Shown: in pieces, positions 9,501 through 19,645 of the stretch
Position numbering within the stretch: position 1 is the stretch's first letter
How the letters are laid out: every line of letters starts with the position of its first letter
Assembly (NCBI GenBank): GCA_013365365.1
Contig: JABVXU010000811.1
Span: 1 to 19,645, forward strand
Direction: 5' to 3'
Origin: Cruorifilaria tuberocauda
Taxonomy: Eukaryota; Nematoda; Chromadorea; Rhabditida; Onchocercidae
Length of the DNA stretch: 19,645 nucleotides
The notes under the pieces: generated by a model
Seen by the model: the letters and a program-made list of their open reading frames with translations, nothing else
What the model was told of the DNA's origin: nothing
Database searches by the model: none
Made by a program: the position numbers and the translations under genes

Positions 9501-12002
9501 CATTCATCCTTTGTAATGCGAATAGCTGCTGTTTGTTTGATTAAATTGATATTTGCATTCACGTTTTAAGAATCTTTCCGTTTCAGGAAGTAAGTGGCAT
9601 GCCAGCGTTATGTCGACCAGTCGAAGAAGGTGGACAGGGTTTCGATTATCGATTAGCAATGGCAGCACCAGATTTATGGATTAAATTTCTCAAACATTTA
9701 TCAGACGAAGACTGGGATATTTCTAATTTGGTATTCACACTGGAAAATAGAAGGTAATCTCATATAATTCAAGCTATTTGTTATTGTTCTTTTCTTATTA
9801 CAATACTTCTATTTGGCCGGAACTCTTGTGGTAATTGCTACTAATTCCAGGTATGCTGAGAAGCATATTGCATACGCTGAATCACATGACCAGGCTCTTG
9901 TTGGTGACAAGACGATTGCGTTCTGGTTGATGGATAAAGGTTAATCATCTTAATTCTTTCGACTTCGGTAAATGTTAGCACATCAGTTATTTGTTGTAAG
10001 AGAAGTCGGAAAAGGAATAAACTCAGCGTTGTTTATAATCGATTAGGTTTTAGAAATGTACGATTTCATGTCTGATGCAACACAGTTAACTCCGATAATT
10101 GAGCGTGGCATAGCATTACACAAAATGATTCGACTTATCACGTATGGATTAGGTGGTGAAGCGTGGTTGAATTTCATTGGTAAGGTTCTTTTTTTAAGGA
10201 TTTAGAAAACTTTTCTAATTACATTTGATTTGAATTCTGATTATTTTTATTCTTTTCATCCGAATCATCATCATACACATTCTTGTCATGCCACGTACTT
10301 TTCGGTTGTAAATGCATTTGTTTATCATACATATGCCTATGATGATCTTATATTTTAATATTGCATTGTTAGCCATTTTTTAATTAAAGCCTTATAATCT
10401 AATAGCTGTTGAATTTTGACAATAAGAAATGAATTGATTAAAAGCATCAAAATTACGAAAACTGTGCAGTTGCAAGGGGCTTGGTTTTTTATAGAGAGTT
10501 TTTCTTTTTTGCTTTTTCTTTCTCGCCTACTTCAGATCAACTTTTAGTAGCGTATCTAACATTTTATCGGTCGCTGGGAAGTATTTCAGTAGGGAAAATA
10601 TTTATTGACAAATATTTCATGAAACACCGGGTTTTTTCTTTCATTTAAGGATTTGAAAGATATCAAATTCCAAATATTCGAAATTGAAATACTTATCATT
10701 TCCTTCTATTTGGTGGAAAAACAGAAAAATTTTTTTAATTTAATTAGTAGAATAATGGAAAAATTGATCAATTATCACAAAATCTTCTTATTTCTCCGAA
10801 TGGTGGATGTTACTATAGGCGTTATTCAAACACGAAGCGCATTTGTCCATAATTATTATTGCTGTCTAATCATTCTAACTTTTTACTAATAATTCATAAG
10901 ATATTAGTTACTCTGTTGATCTGTTTTCACTTAATTCATCCACTTAAATTCTGTATGGAAAAAAAATTTCCAATTTTTCTTTTACTGAGGGAAGTTTTGT
11001 AGCAATTCGCAATTTCTAAAAATATATAATAAATCCTGGTGACTTCTATAAATTTGGTGACTTAATATTGACAGAAGTTTGTTGTATTGTCTTAGGCACC
11101 GTAACAGTGATAAGTTTCATCATTTTTTTGTTTCAGGCAACGAATTTGGCCATCCAGAATGGCTTGATTTCCCACGTGTAGGTAACAATGAATCATTTAA
11201 TTATTGCCGAAGGCAGTGGAATTTAGTAGATGATGAACTTCTTCGATATAAGTATTTGAATAATTTTGATCGCGCTATGAACGAGTTGGAAGAGAAACAT
11301 CATTTCTTATCACAGGGGCCGGTATGAATAAATGTTTTAGTAACTCCAGTAAAACTTCATAAACAGCGATTAATATATCAAATGTAGTGTTAGATTTACT
11401 AGCATTTAATTAGAATCGATTGATGATTAATCATAATCTTTTATGATGATACAAAAGTTTGCAGGCATACACTTCATGGAAACATCAAGAGGATAAAGTA
11501 ATTGCATTCGAACGTGCTGGTCTTCTATTTGTTTTCAATTTTCATACACACAAGAGTTTTTCAGATTATAAAATTGGTATCGAAATAGCGGGCGAGTAAG
11601 TTTTCATATTGTATAATGCTGTATTCCTCCAGATTTTTTAATCTGTTGTTCATGTTCAAAGAGAAGGCTTTCCCAAAGTTATCATTCGGAATATTTTTAA
11701 TTGTTGAAGGGTTAGAAATAAATTGTCAGTAATAAAGTTTAGTTTACCACTTAATTTTATTAGTTTTTTTTCATTGAAAAAATTGAAATTTATTCAACAA
11801 CAAATAATGAAATATTTTAAGATATGTATTGGCACTGAGTACTGATGACACCGAATTTGGTGGTTTTAATCGACTAGATAAAAAACAGCACTACTCTACT
11901 TTTCCGGAAGGTTATGCAGGTCGACGCAATCATCTTTATGTATATATTCCTTCTCGTGTTGCTATTGTCTTGGAAAAAGTGGGTGAAAAGTCCACTTCCT
12001 GA
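6535..12002 (+). CDS. GBE1: 1,4-alpha-glucan (glycogen) branching enzyme, 15 exons
   Basis: Cytosolic enzyme that cuts alpha-1,4 glucan chains and reattaches them in alpha-1,6 linkage, making the branch points of glycogen. Exons: 6535-6663, 6918-7044, 7165-7280, 7487-7579, 7823-7994, 8071-8161, 8294-8503, 8621-8736, 9135-9262, 9587-9753, 9851-9939, 10054-10179, 11137-11321, 11465-11595, 11822-12002. The spliced frame is 2061 nt, about 686 aa (human GBE1 is 702). The ATG is supported by an in-frame TAA two codons upstream and by the N-terminal helix (LLKLDGYL, about 14-21). A CBM48 follows ([18 protein letters not shown], about 69-87), then the GH13 barrel: DVVHSH 268-273, FRFDGV with nucleophile Asp339, TIAE with acid/base Glu394, ESHDQAL with Asp463. 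The all-beta C-terminal domain ends in [13 protein letters not shown]. Spacing of the three catalytic residues equals that of human (357/412/481, from memory). Intron 4 is GC-AG. The exon 7/8 border is uncertain by a few residues: a GA-AG intron 8504-8620 fits alignment best. Intron 12 (957 nt) is the longest. Identification is firm; exact borders of exon 7 are not. Confidence 0.95.
7139..7154. repeat. (AT)n tract in GBE1 intron 2
   Basis: An AT dinucleotide run directly followed by the T-rich acceptor tract of intron 2. It is likely polymorphic but noncoding. Confidence 0.85.
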
Positions 12003-12356
12003 TTTTTAAAAATTTTTCTCAAGATATCAGTAGTTACAGGAAAGCTATGGAGGCTGCATATGCATAATATACATATATTTTCATTTTTTATTTTTACTTT
12101 TATTAACGTTCTTTTTGTGATTTTATTCATGTTGTTATAATTTATTGCTTCAATATAGGAAAAGGGAACAACTTTAGACGCAGTTGTATTGTTAACTTAT
12201 TTTATGGCTTTTTATTCATACCGATTACTTTGATTATGCACTTCGAAACTAGTCGTGTTATTTGTTATCAGTACTACTAGAATGCGTTACAGGCAATCAT
12301 TATCAGTGTAATTTCTATGCTTTGATTGTTTTTATGAAAGAATATGCGATTAATTA

Positions 12357-12362
12357 AATAAA
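12357..12362 (+). terminator. Candidate polyadenylation signal of GBE1
   Basis: AATAAA, 355 nt after the GBE1 stop and the first canonical hexamer I find downstream on this strand. The 3' UTR would be about 370 nt. A variant signal nearer the stop cannot be excluded. Confidence 0.45.
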
Positions 12363-12913
12363 TATAATATTTATTGCAATTAATATTAACAGTAAATATA
12401 TTTCCATCATTACATTTTCTTAATGATTAAATTAAGTATTTCTTTGTTTGGTTGAAAACTTTATGTTTCTTTTAAGAAAGTAATAATCATGCTTTTGTTC
12501 TTTAAATTATACGCTTACTGTGCTTTTGTTATACTTTTCCTAAGCCATGTTGTAATTTTTGGTGTTAATTAATTTTGAGGTTTTCACTCGATTCATCAGT
12601 TATGCCTTGCGTGTGTACTAATAAGTTAAATTAATAGAAGAGATTAAATGAAAAATTGAGTTAACATTGTGTTATTATATTATGAACACAATGTATTTGG
12701 TTTAATTACGCCGACATTACGTAAAAATTTCTCGATGTATATCTATTTACTTGATTCCGTATTTGATTCTACCAAAGTTTTACACGTGATACTGTCAGCA
12801 ATTACCGCTGATAATATCTGCAGTTACCGGAAGTCAAATTTTCAGTCTTTGACATAGTTCTCAATAAGAATTTAAATTATATATTATGATGGTACATAAA
12901 TGACGGGATATAT
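12363..12913. other. AT-rich spacer between convergent genes
   Basis: About 550 nt between the putative 3' ends of GBE1 and the minus-strand gene. It contains one plus-strand run of 60-odd codons without stop (about 12660-12857), less AT-rich than its surroundings, but with no upstream ATG and no clear splice signals. It is left unannotated as a gene; see findings. Confidence 0.5.
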
Positions 12914-12919
12914 TTTAAT
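12914..12919 (-). terminator. Candidate variant polyA signal of the minus-strand gene
   Basis: ATTAAA on the minus strand, about 38 nt after the stop codon at 12959-12957. It is a common variant of AATAAA, but in DNA this AT-rich the match has limited weight. Confidence 0.35.
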
Positions 12920-12956
12920 AATTAAAAAGTGCTAGACATTATAATACATGATAAGT

Positions 12957-14706
12957 TTAACTGATAGAGCCATAACAATTTTGGAAAGATGCAACATAAT
13001 TGCTATAAGCTTTGTGTCTTGATTTCGATAACTTGCTCAGATTATTTTTGCAGCTTTTACTTGCCTTGTCGCGATCATATCTGAAAGACGATAAATACAT
13101 TCATCACTAAGAAGTGATAAGGATGGAAATTGATTTGATAAAACAGGTCAAAAATTAATCCATAATTTTTAATTATTATCACTGTCAAAACAAGGCATGA
13201 AAGGAACGAAAAAAAAAATCAATTCTAACAGCATCAAAAATTTACTGTTCAACAAAATTCCTCAAATAAAAAATTCGTCACTTTCCTGTCAGTCAATTTC
13301 TCCAAGTACATATTCTTCATTATCATACAACTTAATTAATTAGCTGCTAATCATGGCTAAATGAGATTATAAGGATTTGAAAATTCGGAAATTTGGAATA
13401 AGAGAGAATGTAAGATTGGCTTGAGAATTCTTAAAAATAGTGATAAAGAGAACGCTTTGAATTTTTCTAGCTTTCTCGTTGTCGACAGCATTTGAGTTGA
13501 TAAATTAATTTGAACTATTAAATTTGGAATGAAAATTTCAGTGACTAAAATAAAGTACTGAAGTTTATGCAGGGAAGAAGTTTTCTTTCTTATCTCTTTC
13601 AGAAATTATTTGTGCAATAAACATTTATATAATTATATATAAGCAATTACTTTTGAATTTCTATAAATACTATCAAAATTAAATTTTGATAATAATAAAA
13701 ATAATGTAAAACTAACATGGCATCAGGTCGACATGATTTTGAGAATTTCTCAAGCAATCGACTTCGTTCTTTTCTACTATTTTGCAAGCATTCGTTTCTT
13801 TTGAATCGTTGGAAATCCTTCGAGTAATCATGCTCAATTTCCTGAAATAAAAAAGCGGAACATAGTTAACCTGAAAAGGTCGGTAAATGAATGATCAGTT
13901 AGCTCTTCGAAAGTAGTATTTTCAAATACAAAAAGAGACTTAACGTTGGTTAATGATTAATTCCTAAAATTTACCTGATCATTTTTGTCATCACTAGTAC
14001 CATGCACATGACGTTTCAGTCGAGCTAATGTTCTTTTAGGAAGTGTAAAATCATGATTATGACCATGACCATTATGATGTTGATGTAATGAACGATCATT
14101 ACATCCACAGTGACGCTTTTTACGTTTTCCTTTTTTGCATGAATTCAATTCCTTCAGGGAAAAAAACAAAAAGAAGAGTGAAATAGCAAAGATAAAAAAA
14201 ACTTATTAATAGCCCATAAACTTAATATATTATTGTTTCTCAAAAAGAAAAATTAAATAAAAGCATTACAAAAAACATAAAAACTAAACAATCATACATT
14301 TGTCAACAAAACTAACAAAAAAAGAAGAATTCTCCAAGTGCATATTCCAAAGAAAAATCTTAGATTTCTATAATCGAACATAAATTTATTTTCGATTAGT
14401 TTTAATTTAAGAAGAAAAAATATTCTTTTTTTTTCCAAATTTTTCCAATTACAATTACAGTAACGATTACAGTAAAATTTCTCTTGCTAACCGTAATGTA
14501 ATTTTCATTAATTTTCAATTACAGTAAAGTTTTTTTTAGCTAACCGTAACGTAATTTTCATTAATTTCTTCAAAATTCATCCAAGCATTATCCACAGCTG
14601 TATGGTTATTACACTTTTCCAACTGCTCTTTGTTTTCAAGGCATTTTAAATTAATTTGTCGTCCACGTTTCTCAATTGCTCTTCGTGTTGTTATATCGCT
14701 ACATTT
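12957..14706 (-). CDS. C-terminal four exons of a basic, Cys-containing protein; possible Sulf-type endosulfatase tail
   Basis: Minus-strand exons in order: 14706-14545 (acceptor GAAG, donor ACG|GTTAGC), 14151-13975 (donor CAG|GTAAAT), 13841-13717 (acceptor TTTCAG, donor GTTAGT), 13080-12957 (acceptor TTTCAG, stop TAA). Lengths 162, 177, 125 and 124 nt join in phase (0,0,2) to give 195 residues, very rich in Lys/Arg. Seen: KC, nine residues, C, eight residues, AW; then a basic stretch ending CGC; a His-rich segment (HQHHNGHGHNHD); then scattered cysteines (NEC, KSC, KSC, QNC). The KC-x9-C-x8-AW pattern followed by a basic run and C-x-C resembles, from memory, the hydrophilic domain of extracellular heparan-sulfate 6-O-endosulfatases, whose sulfatase domain would be encoded further upstream. 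Against it: no sulfatase exons were found, and the conserved segment after the hydrophilic domain of vertebrate Sulfs is missing. Exon structure is fairly secure; the family is tentative. An uncharacterised secreted protein is the alternative. Confidence 0.55.
14466..14569. repeat. 52-bp tandem duplication across an exon end and splice donor
   Basis: Two adjacent copies (14466-14517 and 14518-14569) start ATTACAGTAAA and share the CTAACCGTAA-GTAATTTTCATTAATTT core. On the minus strand they carry the end of the exon 14706-14545 and its GTTAGC donor, so a second copy of the exon end and donor sits inside the intron. A further partial match (ATTACAGTAACG) lies just before at about 14455. The copies differ by several substitutions and one length change, so the duplication is not brand new. 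Confidence 0.85.
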
Positions 14707-14814
14707 CTTCAAAGAAAAAAGGAAAAATAAGAATTCAGTAAATTAGTTGTAAAGAAATTCATATTGTTTATTTGAATTGATGAATCAAAATTAAATAATT
14801 TAATGAATTGAAAA

Positions 14815-14935
14815 ATAATCTTAATTTAAATTGATAAAATCTAATCTTAATTTATATTAACTGAAAAATACTAATCTTAATTTAATCTTGATTCATATTA
14901 ATAAAATCTAATCATAATTTATATCAATAATTTGA
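14815..14935. repeat. Degenerate tandem repeat, CTAATCTTAATTTA-type unit
   Basis: Around four to five diverged copies of a unit resembling AATCTTAATTTA plus ATTAATAAAATCT, roughly 25-40 bp each. It is an AT-rich minisatellite-like tract in the presumed intron. Confidence 0.6.
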
Positions 14936-15762
14936 ATAAATAATTTGGAAAAACCAAAACAACTAAAATTTTTAAATCAGGTAAACTAATATAGCTAGCT
15001 TTTCAGATAAGAATATTTGTTATATATTATATCGTTCAATTTTTCGTTTCATGTTTATTATTTCTGCTTAATTTGAATAGGAATAAAATTTTAAATGTAT
15101 ACCCAAAATATATTAAACAGCTAATAAATATTACTATTTTAAATTATATTATTACTCAAGTAAACAATAATAATTAATACAACTCAGTATATTGAAATAT
15201 AATAATCTATAACTATTACATATTGAAAATTAAATGTTTCCAAGTAACTTAATTTAAAATTTAAAAAGCTAATTTAGTTATGATTGCATATTAAATATTA
15301 AAGTTCTTTTTTTTTTCAATCAAAATTTCCTCTTTTATAACTGATCAAAAATATTACAATAATTTTAATCGATCAAACATACCAAAATATCACCAACTGA
15401 TAATATTATCAATGGAGCAAAAACAATGAAGCTGAGAAGATGCATAGAATGAATGTAAATAAATGTCCCAATGTTGTGGAAAAATATTTGTGAAAATTTA
15501 AACGAAAATGATAATTAAGTAGGAGCAACTGCCAATAGATTGGATAGGTTTGAAGAACACCTGTTTTACAAAGTGTTGATTTATCTTCAACTTTTACATC
15601 ATTTTTCACATAAATTATCAAATGCACATTATCAACTATTGTTACGTGGAAAATTTTGTTTTCGTTTCATTGATAAAAATTATCGAAATTTTTCGTTATC
15701 AATAAAATGGTTGGAAAATTAAGAATGAAAGTACTGCTTAACAATTATTTAGTATTTCATCT

Positions 15763-15792
15763 TTTCTCTCTATTTCTCTCTCTCTCTCTCCT
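15763..15792. repeat. (CT)n microsatellite
   Basis: A CT dinucleotide tract with one TATT interruption, noncoding. Confidence 0.9.
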
Positions 15793-16569
15793 GAGTTATT
15801 TTAAGAACAAAAGAAAGATGATGAAATGAAAATATCACAATATAATAATTGAAAAATAATGAAAGTGCGAAACCAAAAATGATAGGAATTAAATAAATAA
15901 GTTAATCGAATTTCTCCAGAAATAAAAATGTCGGAATTATATATTCTATCAGACTTTACTGATCAAAAAAATTTACAAACCAAATTCAGTAGTAATTTAT
16001 AAAATGGATGTTATAGATTGTAGTTTCAGAAAATTTCTAATATAGTAATACAATTTAAATTTACTTTCATCTTTGTGATAAGCACGTTTATTTTTTTACT
16101 GATAACGTCTTTTTTTTTTTTTTGATCAACAGATAAACATATTTATTTCTTATCCACCTTAACTTTACTTACTTTTAAAAGATACATTTGAATGATATAT
16201 AAAAACAAAAAGAATAATTGCATCAGTAAACAAATAAGCTTACCTCCTATTTCTGATCCGTTTATGCTTTGACGATCAATTTTATAAGTAAAATTAAAAT
16301 TTCAATTTCATTTACATTTCAACATAAATCATACCATAAGTGTAGTTGAATGAACGATATTATTGTTATAACTTGAAAAATTGAACCAAATTTGACATCG
16401 TTAACTTAAATGAAATAATAAATAATAATGAAAGCAAAGAAAAAGAAAGCTGAAAAAGTTGGAATTGACAAATCCGTAATGAGAACGAATAAGCATTATT
16501 ATTATTTAAGTGATAATTATTCTCTTATTACAAAAATAATTCGTTTGAAAAATGCTACTGGATGATATA

Positions 16570-16595
16570 TTTCAGTATCAAATTTGATACTGAAA
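16570..16595. repeat. Perfect 26-bp palindrome
   Basis: Each 13-bp half begins TTTCAGTATCAAA on its own strand and the centre lies between 16582 and 16583, with no spacer. A TTTCAGTAT half-copy recurs at about 16627. Such a spacer-free palindrome could be a dimer binding site or a mutational footprint; nothing in the context decides. Confidence 0.8.
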
Positions 16596-16957
16596 CTAAA
16601 ATGTATCAAATGAATATAAAATCGAATTTCAGTATAATAGAAGTAATATTTGAACAATTCTTAATAATTCTAATTTATAAAACTCATTTGATTTTTTGAT
16701 TTCAAATTGAATTCGTTTATTTTTATTATTTCATACTATGAGTTTATCGGTTTCTGACAATTTAGTTTTCATTAATCATCTTGCATTCGAATGTAAGATG
16801 AATTCAAATTTCACTTATCACTCTACTTACAATTACTTTATCATTTGTGATGAATTGATTAGCTATCATCAAATATCACTATTTTTAATGTTAGTTGCAA
16901 TTTATAAATTGTTACAAAAAATCTGACAAAACGTCCAAATGATTGCTTAAAATTTAT

Positions 16958-17011
16958 ACTGATACTGATAATACTGATAGTCCATAATACTGATAAAGAT
17001 TAATATTGATA
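16958..17011. repeat. Cluster of TACTGATA-like octamers
   Basis: At least four TACTGATA matches or near-matches plus a related TATTGATAAC within about 55 bp. It is an irregular short tandem repeat. Confidence 0.65.
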
Positions 17012-18783
17012 ACAGACTTCTTCCAAAGAAATAATGTAAAAAATTTGGCGGAAATAATTTGTTGTCGAAATATTAAGCTTAAATTCATAAATTAGTGCCA
17101 ATATAATATTATTAAATTAAAATTTGAAATAGCAACTCGGACTTCCGGTTGCTTCTCCTATTACCGGTCAATAATCCGAAAATAATTTGACCTTCTGAAA
17201 ACATATACAAGCTATCAATGTCAAATTACTTTACCAGGGATTGAGACGATTTAACTTCGTTTGCAAAATTTTTCCGTGAAATTTAAAGTTTTGAAATTAA
17301 GACCAAATCCATTACAATATAATTACTATCAAATCTATCTATTTACCAAGTATCAAAACTCAAATAATATATCAAATATTTAGTTAGCACTGCAAAAAAT
17401 TATTATTACAGCTATTAAGGTTTAAAAATATACAAGTAACTTGATTTTTATCAATTTTCTTGTCATTCTCTCTTCTTACTTGACTAATTTCAATTTAAAT
17501 TTAGACTACTGTAAATTATTGCATACTAGAAGTTTAATTATTGAAGCATAAACCTAAAACTATAATTTTATTAAATCAAAAAAAAAAGTTAATTGAGAAT
17601 GGCTACATTTGACTATTTACTATTTTCAAATATGACCTTCCATAAACTTTGATGGCTTTTTCCATCGATTAGAGATTTTAAATTGTTTTTTCTTTTGATT
17701 TCAAATTTAATAAATTGGATGGAAATTAAATAAAATTAATCTCTGCTCCGAAGAAATAAATTTGATTTGTGTATCGAATTGAATTCATTCCATTTTTGCA
17801 CCATAACTTTTCTTCAAAAATATTGATATTTTATCATTTGATGATATCACAGTTTACTTTAAAGAAGTTTACTAACTTTTTTTTTTTGGAATGGACGAAG
17901 AATAACTCTTGCTATCATTAATGGAAATTAACAATTGTCAAAAAAAATCAATTAATTCGTTTGAAAAGTTATATTCCATGAAATGAGTAATCAATGATAG
18001 CATTAATCATTACCGATTCCTTTTATAATCGATATCTTTACCATTACTTTTTTTAACTTATATAATGTAATTCAATTCGAAGCAAAAACTTTTTTTTGTT
18101 TGTTCAAATAGCTTAAAATGTTTTTAGCTTAAAACCTTTTTGACTTTTTAAACGATTTTTTTAAAACAAACGCATTGATCAGTGAGTTTGTTAATTTTCA
18201 GCTGTATAGTCGTCGAGCATTATTCACAACAAACATTTAAGTAACATTTGGGAAATTTCGGTTATTCCATCAAATTGATTGAAAATCTTCAAAGTTTAAT
18301 AAATTATATTTTTTATATTTATTATATATATATGTTGGTGATTAATTCATCAAATGAATTAAATGAACTGACTTACTTAAATAAGTATCATTTTAAAATA
18401 TGAAATTAATTTTTAAGGCTAAATAATAGACTTAAATAATATTAGGATAAAATTTAGGCCATTTAATTATCAGTAATAAAAAACAATTTTAGCTATTTAA
18501 TACTTGTCATCTTTCTTTGATTTTCGCTTATCATATAATTTATATCCGTTTTACAGTCTTCCCTTATCATTTATCCCTATATGTTATTGATAATTGAAGG
18601 TCTGCATGATATTTTTATAACATTTCAAATTGATATAATCAAATATCTCAATGTACTGTAATAGTAAAATGGTTAACTGTAAGCTAATAACGACAATTGG
18701 CTATTTCCATTGCGCATAAAATGATTGATTATATATGATTCTACTGTATGTTAATTAAACAAAACGATATCGAATCCTTATAA

Positions 18784-18809
18784 TACAGTAAGACCAATGT
18801 CTTACTGTA
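18784..18809. repeat. Perfect hairpin, 11-bp stem and 4-nt loop
   Basis: TACAGTAAGAC (18784-18794) and GTCTTACTGTA (18799-18809) are exact reverse complements around the loop CAAT. The stem does not extend further without mismatches, which makes it shorter than a typical miRNA precursor. No flanking T run or gene explains it. Confidence 0.75.
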
Positions 18810-19645
18810 GATAATTAATCATACTTTAAATAAGAATGATAATGATATTGGCAAAAAAAAAATAAGATTACAGATTACTTATGGCTTTTCAATTAAATGA
18901 TATAATTCTTAGCTAATTTGAAACTAAATTCGAAACTTACATTAAGAGTCATTTATGTTTGATATTTTCATATAAAAAGTATTTAGATGATCTTATCATT
19001 ACTTATCACACACTAATGATAAGATATAATCTTTGAGATTTTTATCATGCAAGCGTTTTTCATTTCCTTTCAGTAGAAAGTATTTTCATTGGATTGAAAT
19101 CTTTATTTTGTATAGTTATTCGAATATTATAAAAATCTTTCACAATTCACTGAAATCTATTTAAATGAGAGAGACGAAATGGCTTCCGAAATTATTGAAA
19201 GAAAATTTTGAAATGTCTTTTCGAGTTCCCTTTCTTTTTTTCTCTATGATGCGATTTTTTTGATTATCATTTTGAAGAATTATTTGCATTGAAAATTCAA
19301 TAATTTATTGATTTTCTATTAATTGAAGAAGAAAAAGATTAGTTTATCAATTAACAGTTTAACATAAATATAGAAATCTTAGATATAATCTTTTGCTAAA
19401 TTTCAGGGATAAAAAAATTAGTATCAAACATCGATAAATATATAAATAACTGTTTATCATGCATATTCTTAACAATTGCTTACTTTACTCAAATAAATTT
19501 TACTGCTAGAAATCATTTAAATTTAAAATGAAAAACCAAGATGACGATGATGATTTTATATTAATTTTCCTGCAATTTTTCCTAACAGATAAAGTAAATT
19601 GAAGAGTTTATAGAAATAAATTGATTATTCATAATTATGATGAAG

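Larger units (their letters stand above)
14707..19645. other. Long AT-rich stretch with no supported gene
   Basis: About 4.9 kb upstream (minus-strand sense) of the four-exon gene. If that gene is a Sulf, its catalytic exons should lie here or beyond the window, but none was recognised. No CxPSR-type sulfatase signature was seen on the minus strand, and my scan was by eye. It holds a degenerate tandem repeat, a CT microsatellite, a 26-bp palindrome, a TACTGATA cluster and an 11-bp-stem hairpin. Open frames of 60-70 codons at 15409-15722 and 16738-16926 have no convincing splice context. Confidence 0.55.

Noticed and set aside
10653..10889. 78-codon open frame in GBE1 intron 12
   Set aside because: Low-complexity Ile/Phe/Lys translation, no ATG start, no splice pair; treated as intron.
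16738..16926. 62-codon plus-strand ATG frame
   Set aside because: AT-rich, no recognisable motif, no splice or homology support; expected by chance in DNA of this length.

Overview
The window looks like nuclear DNA from a small, very AT-rich animal genome, most probably a nematode (filarial or other spirurid-like). Its genes are split by short introns, acceptors are mostly TTTCAG, and the noncoding DNA is full of A/T runs and CT/GA and TATG microsatellites. There is no bacterial gene layout. The organism call is inferred from composition and splice style, not from a database match.

The one complete, securely identified gene is a 15-exon, plus-strand gene for the 1,4-alpha-glucan (glycogen) branching enzyme GBE1, from the ATG at 6535 to the TGA at 12000-12002. 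The spliced product is about 686 residues and aligns end to end with animal GBE1. All catalytic regions are present and the phase is consistent at every junction, with one problem. Two introns are unusual: intron 4 is GC-AG, and the exon 7/8 junction has no canonical GT donor that restores the conserved protein (a GA-AG intron fits best).

Converging on it from the right, on the minus strand, are four exons (14706 down to 12957) that join in phase and end at a stop. They encode the C-terminal 195 residues of a basic, cysteine-containing protein. Cysteine spacing and an AW pair resemble the hydrophilic domain of extracellular heparan-sulfate 6-O-endosulfatases (Sulf/SUL-1 family). This is a tentative assignment, because the catalytic exons were not found in the 4.9 kb upstream.

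At the left edge (194 down to 41, minus strand) there is one well-defined internal exon of another gene that runs off the window; I do not recognise its product. A possible 53-nt minus-strand exon with ideal splice sites lies just upstream of GBE1 (6141-6089). The rest (about 195-6088 and 14707-19645) is AT-rich noncoding DNA with microsatellites, small tandem repeats, hairpins and palindromes. No RNA gene, transposon or CRISPR array was recognised. GBE1 acts in glycogen synthesis. If the minus-strand gene is a Sulf it edits heparan sulfate outside the cell, and no functional link between the neighbours is implied.
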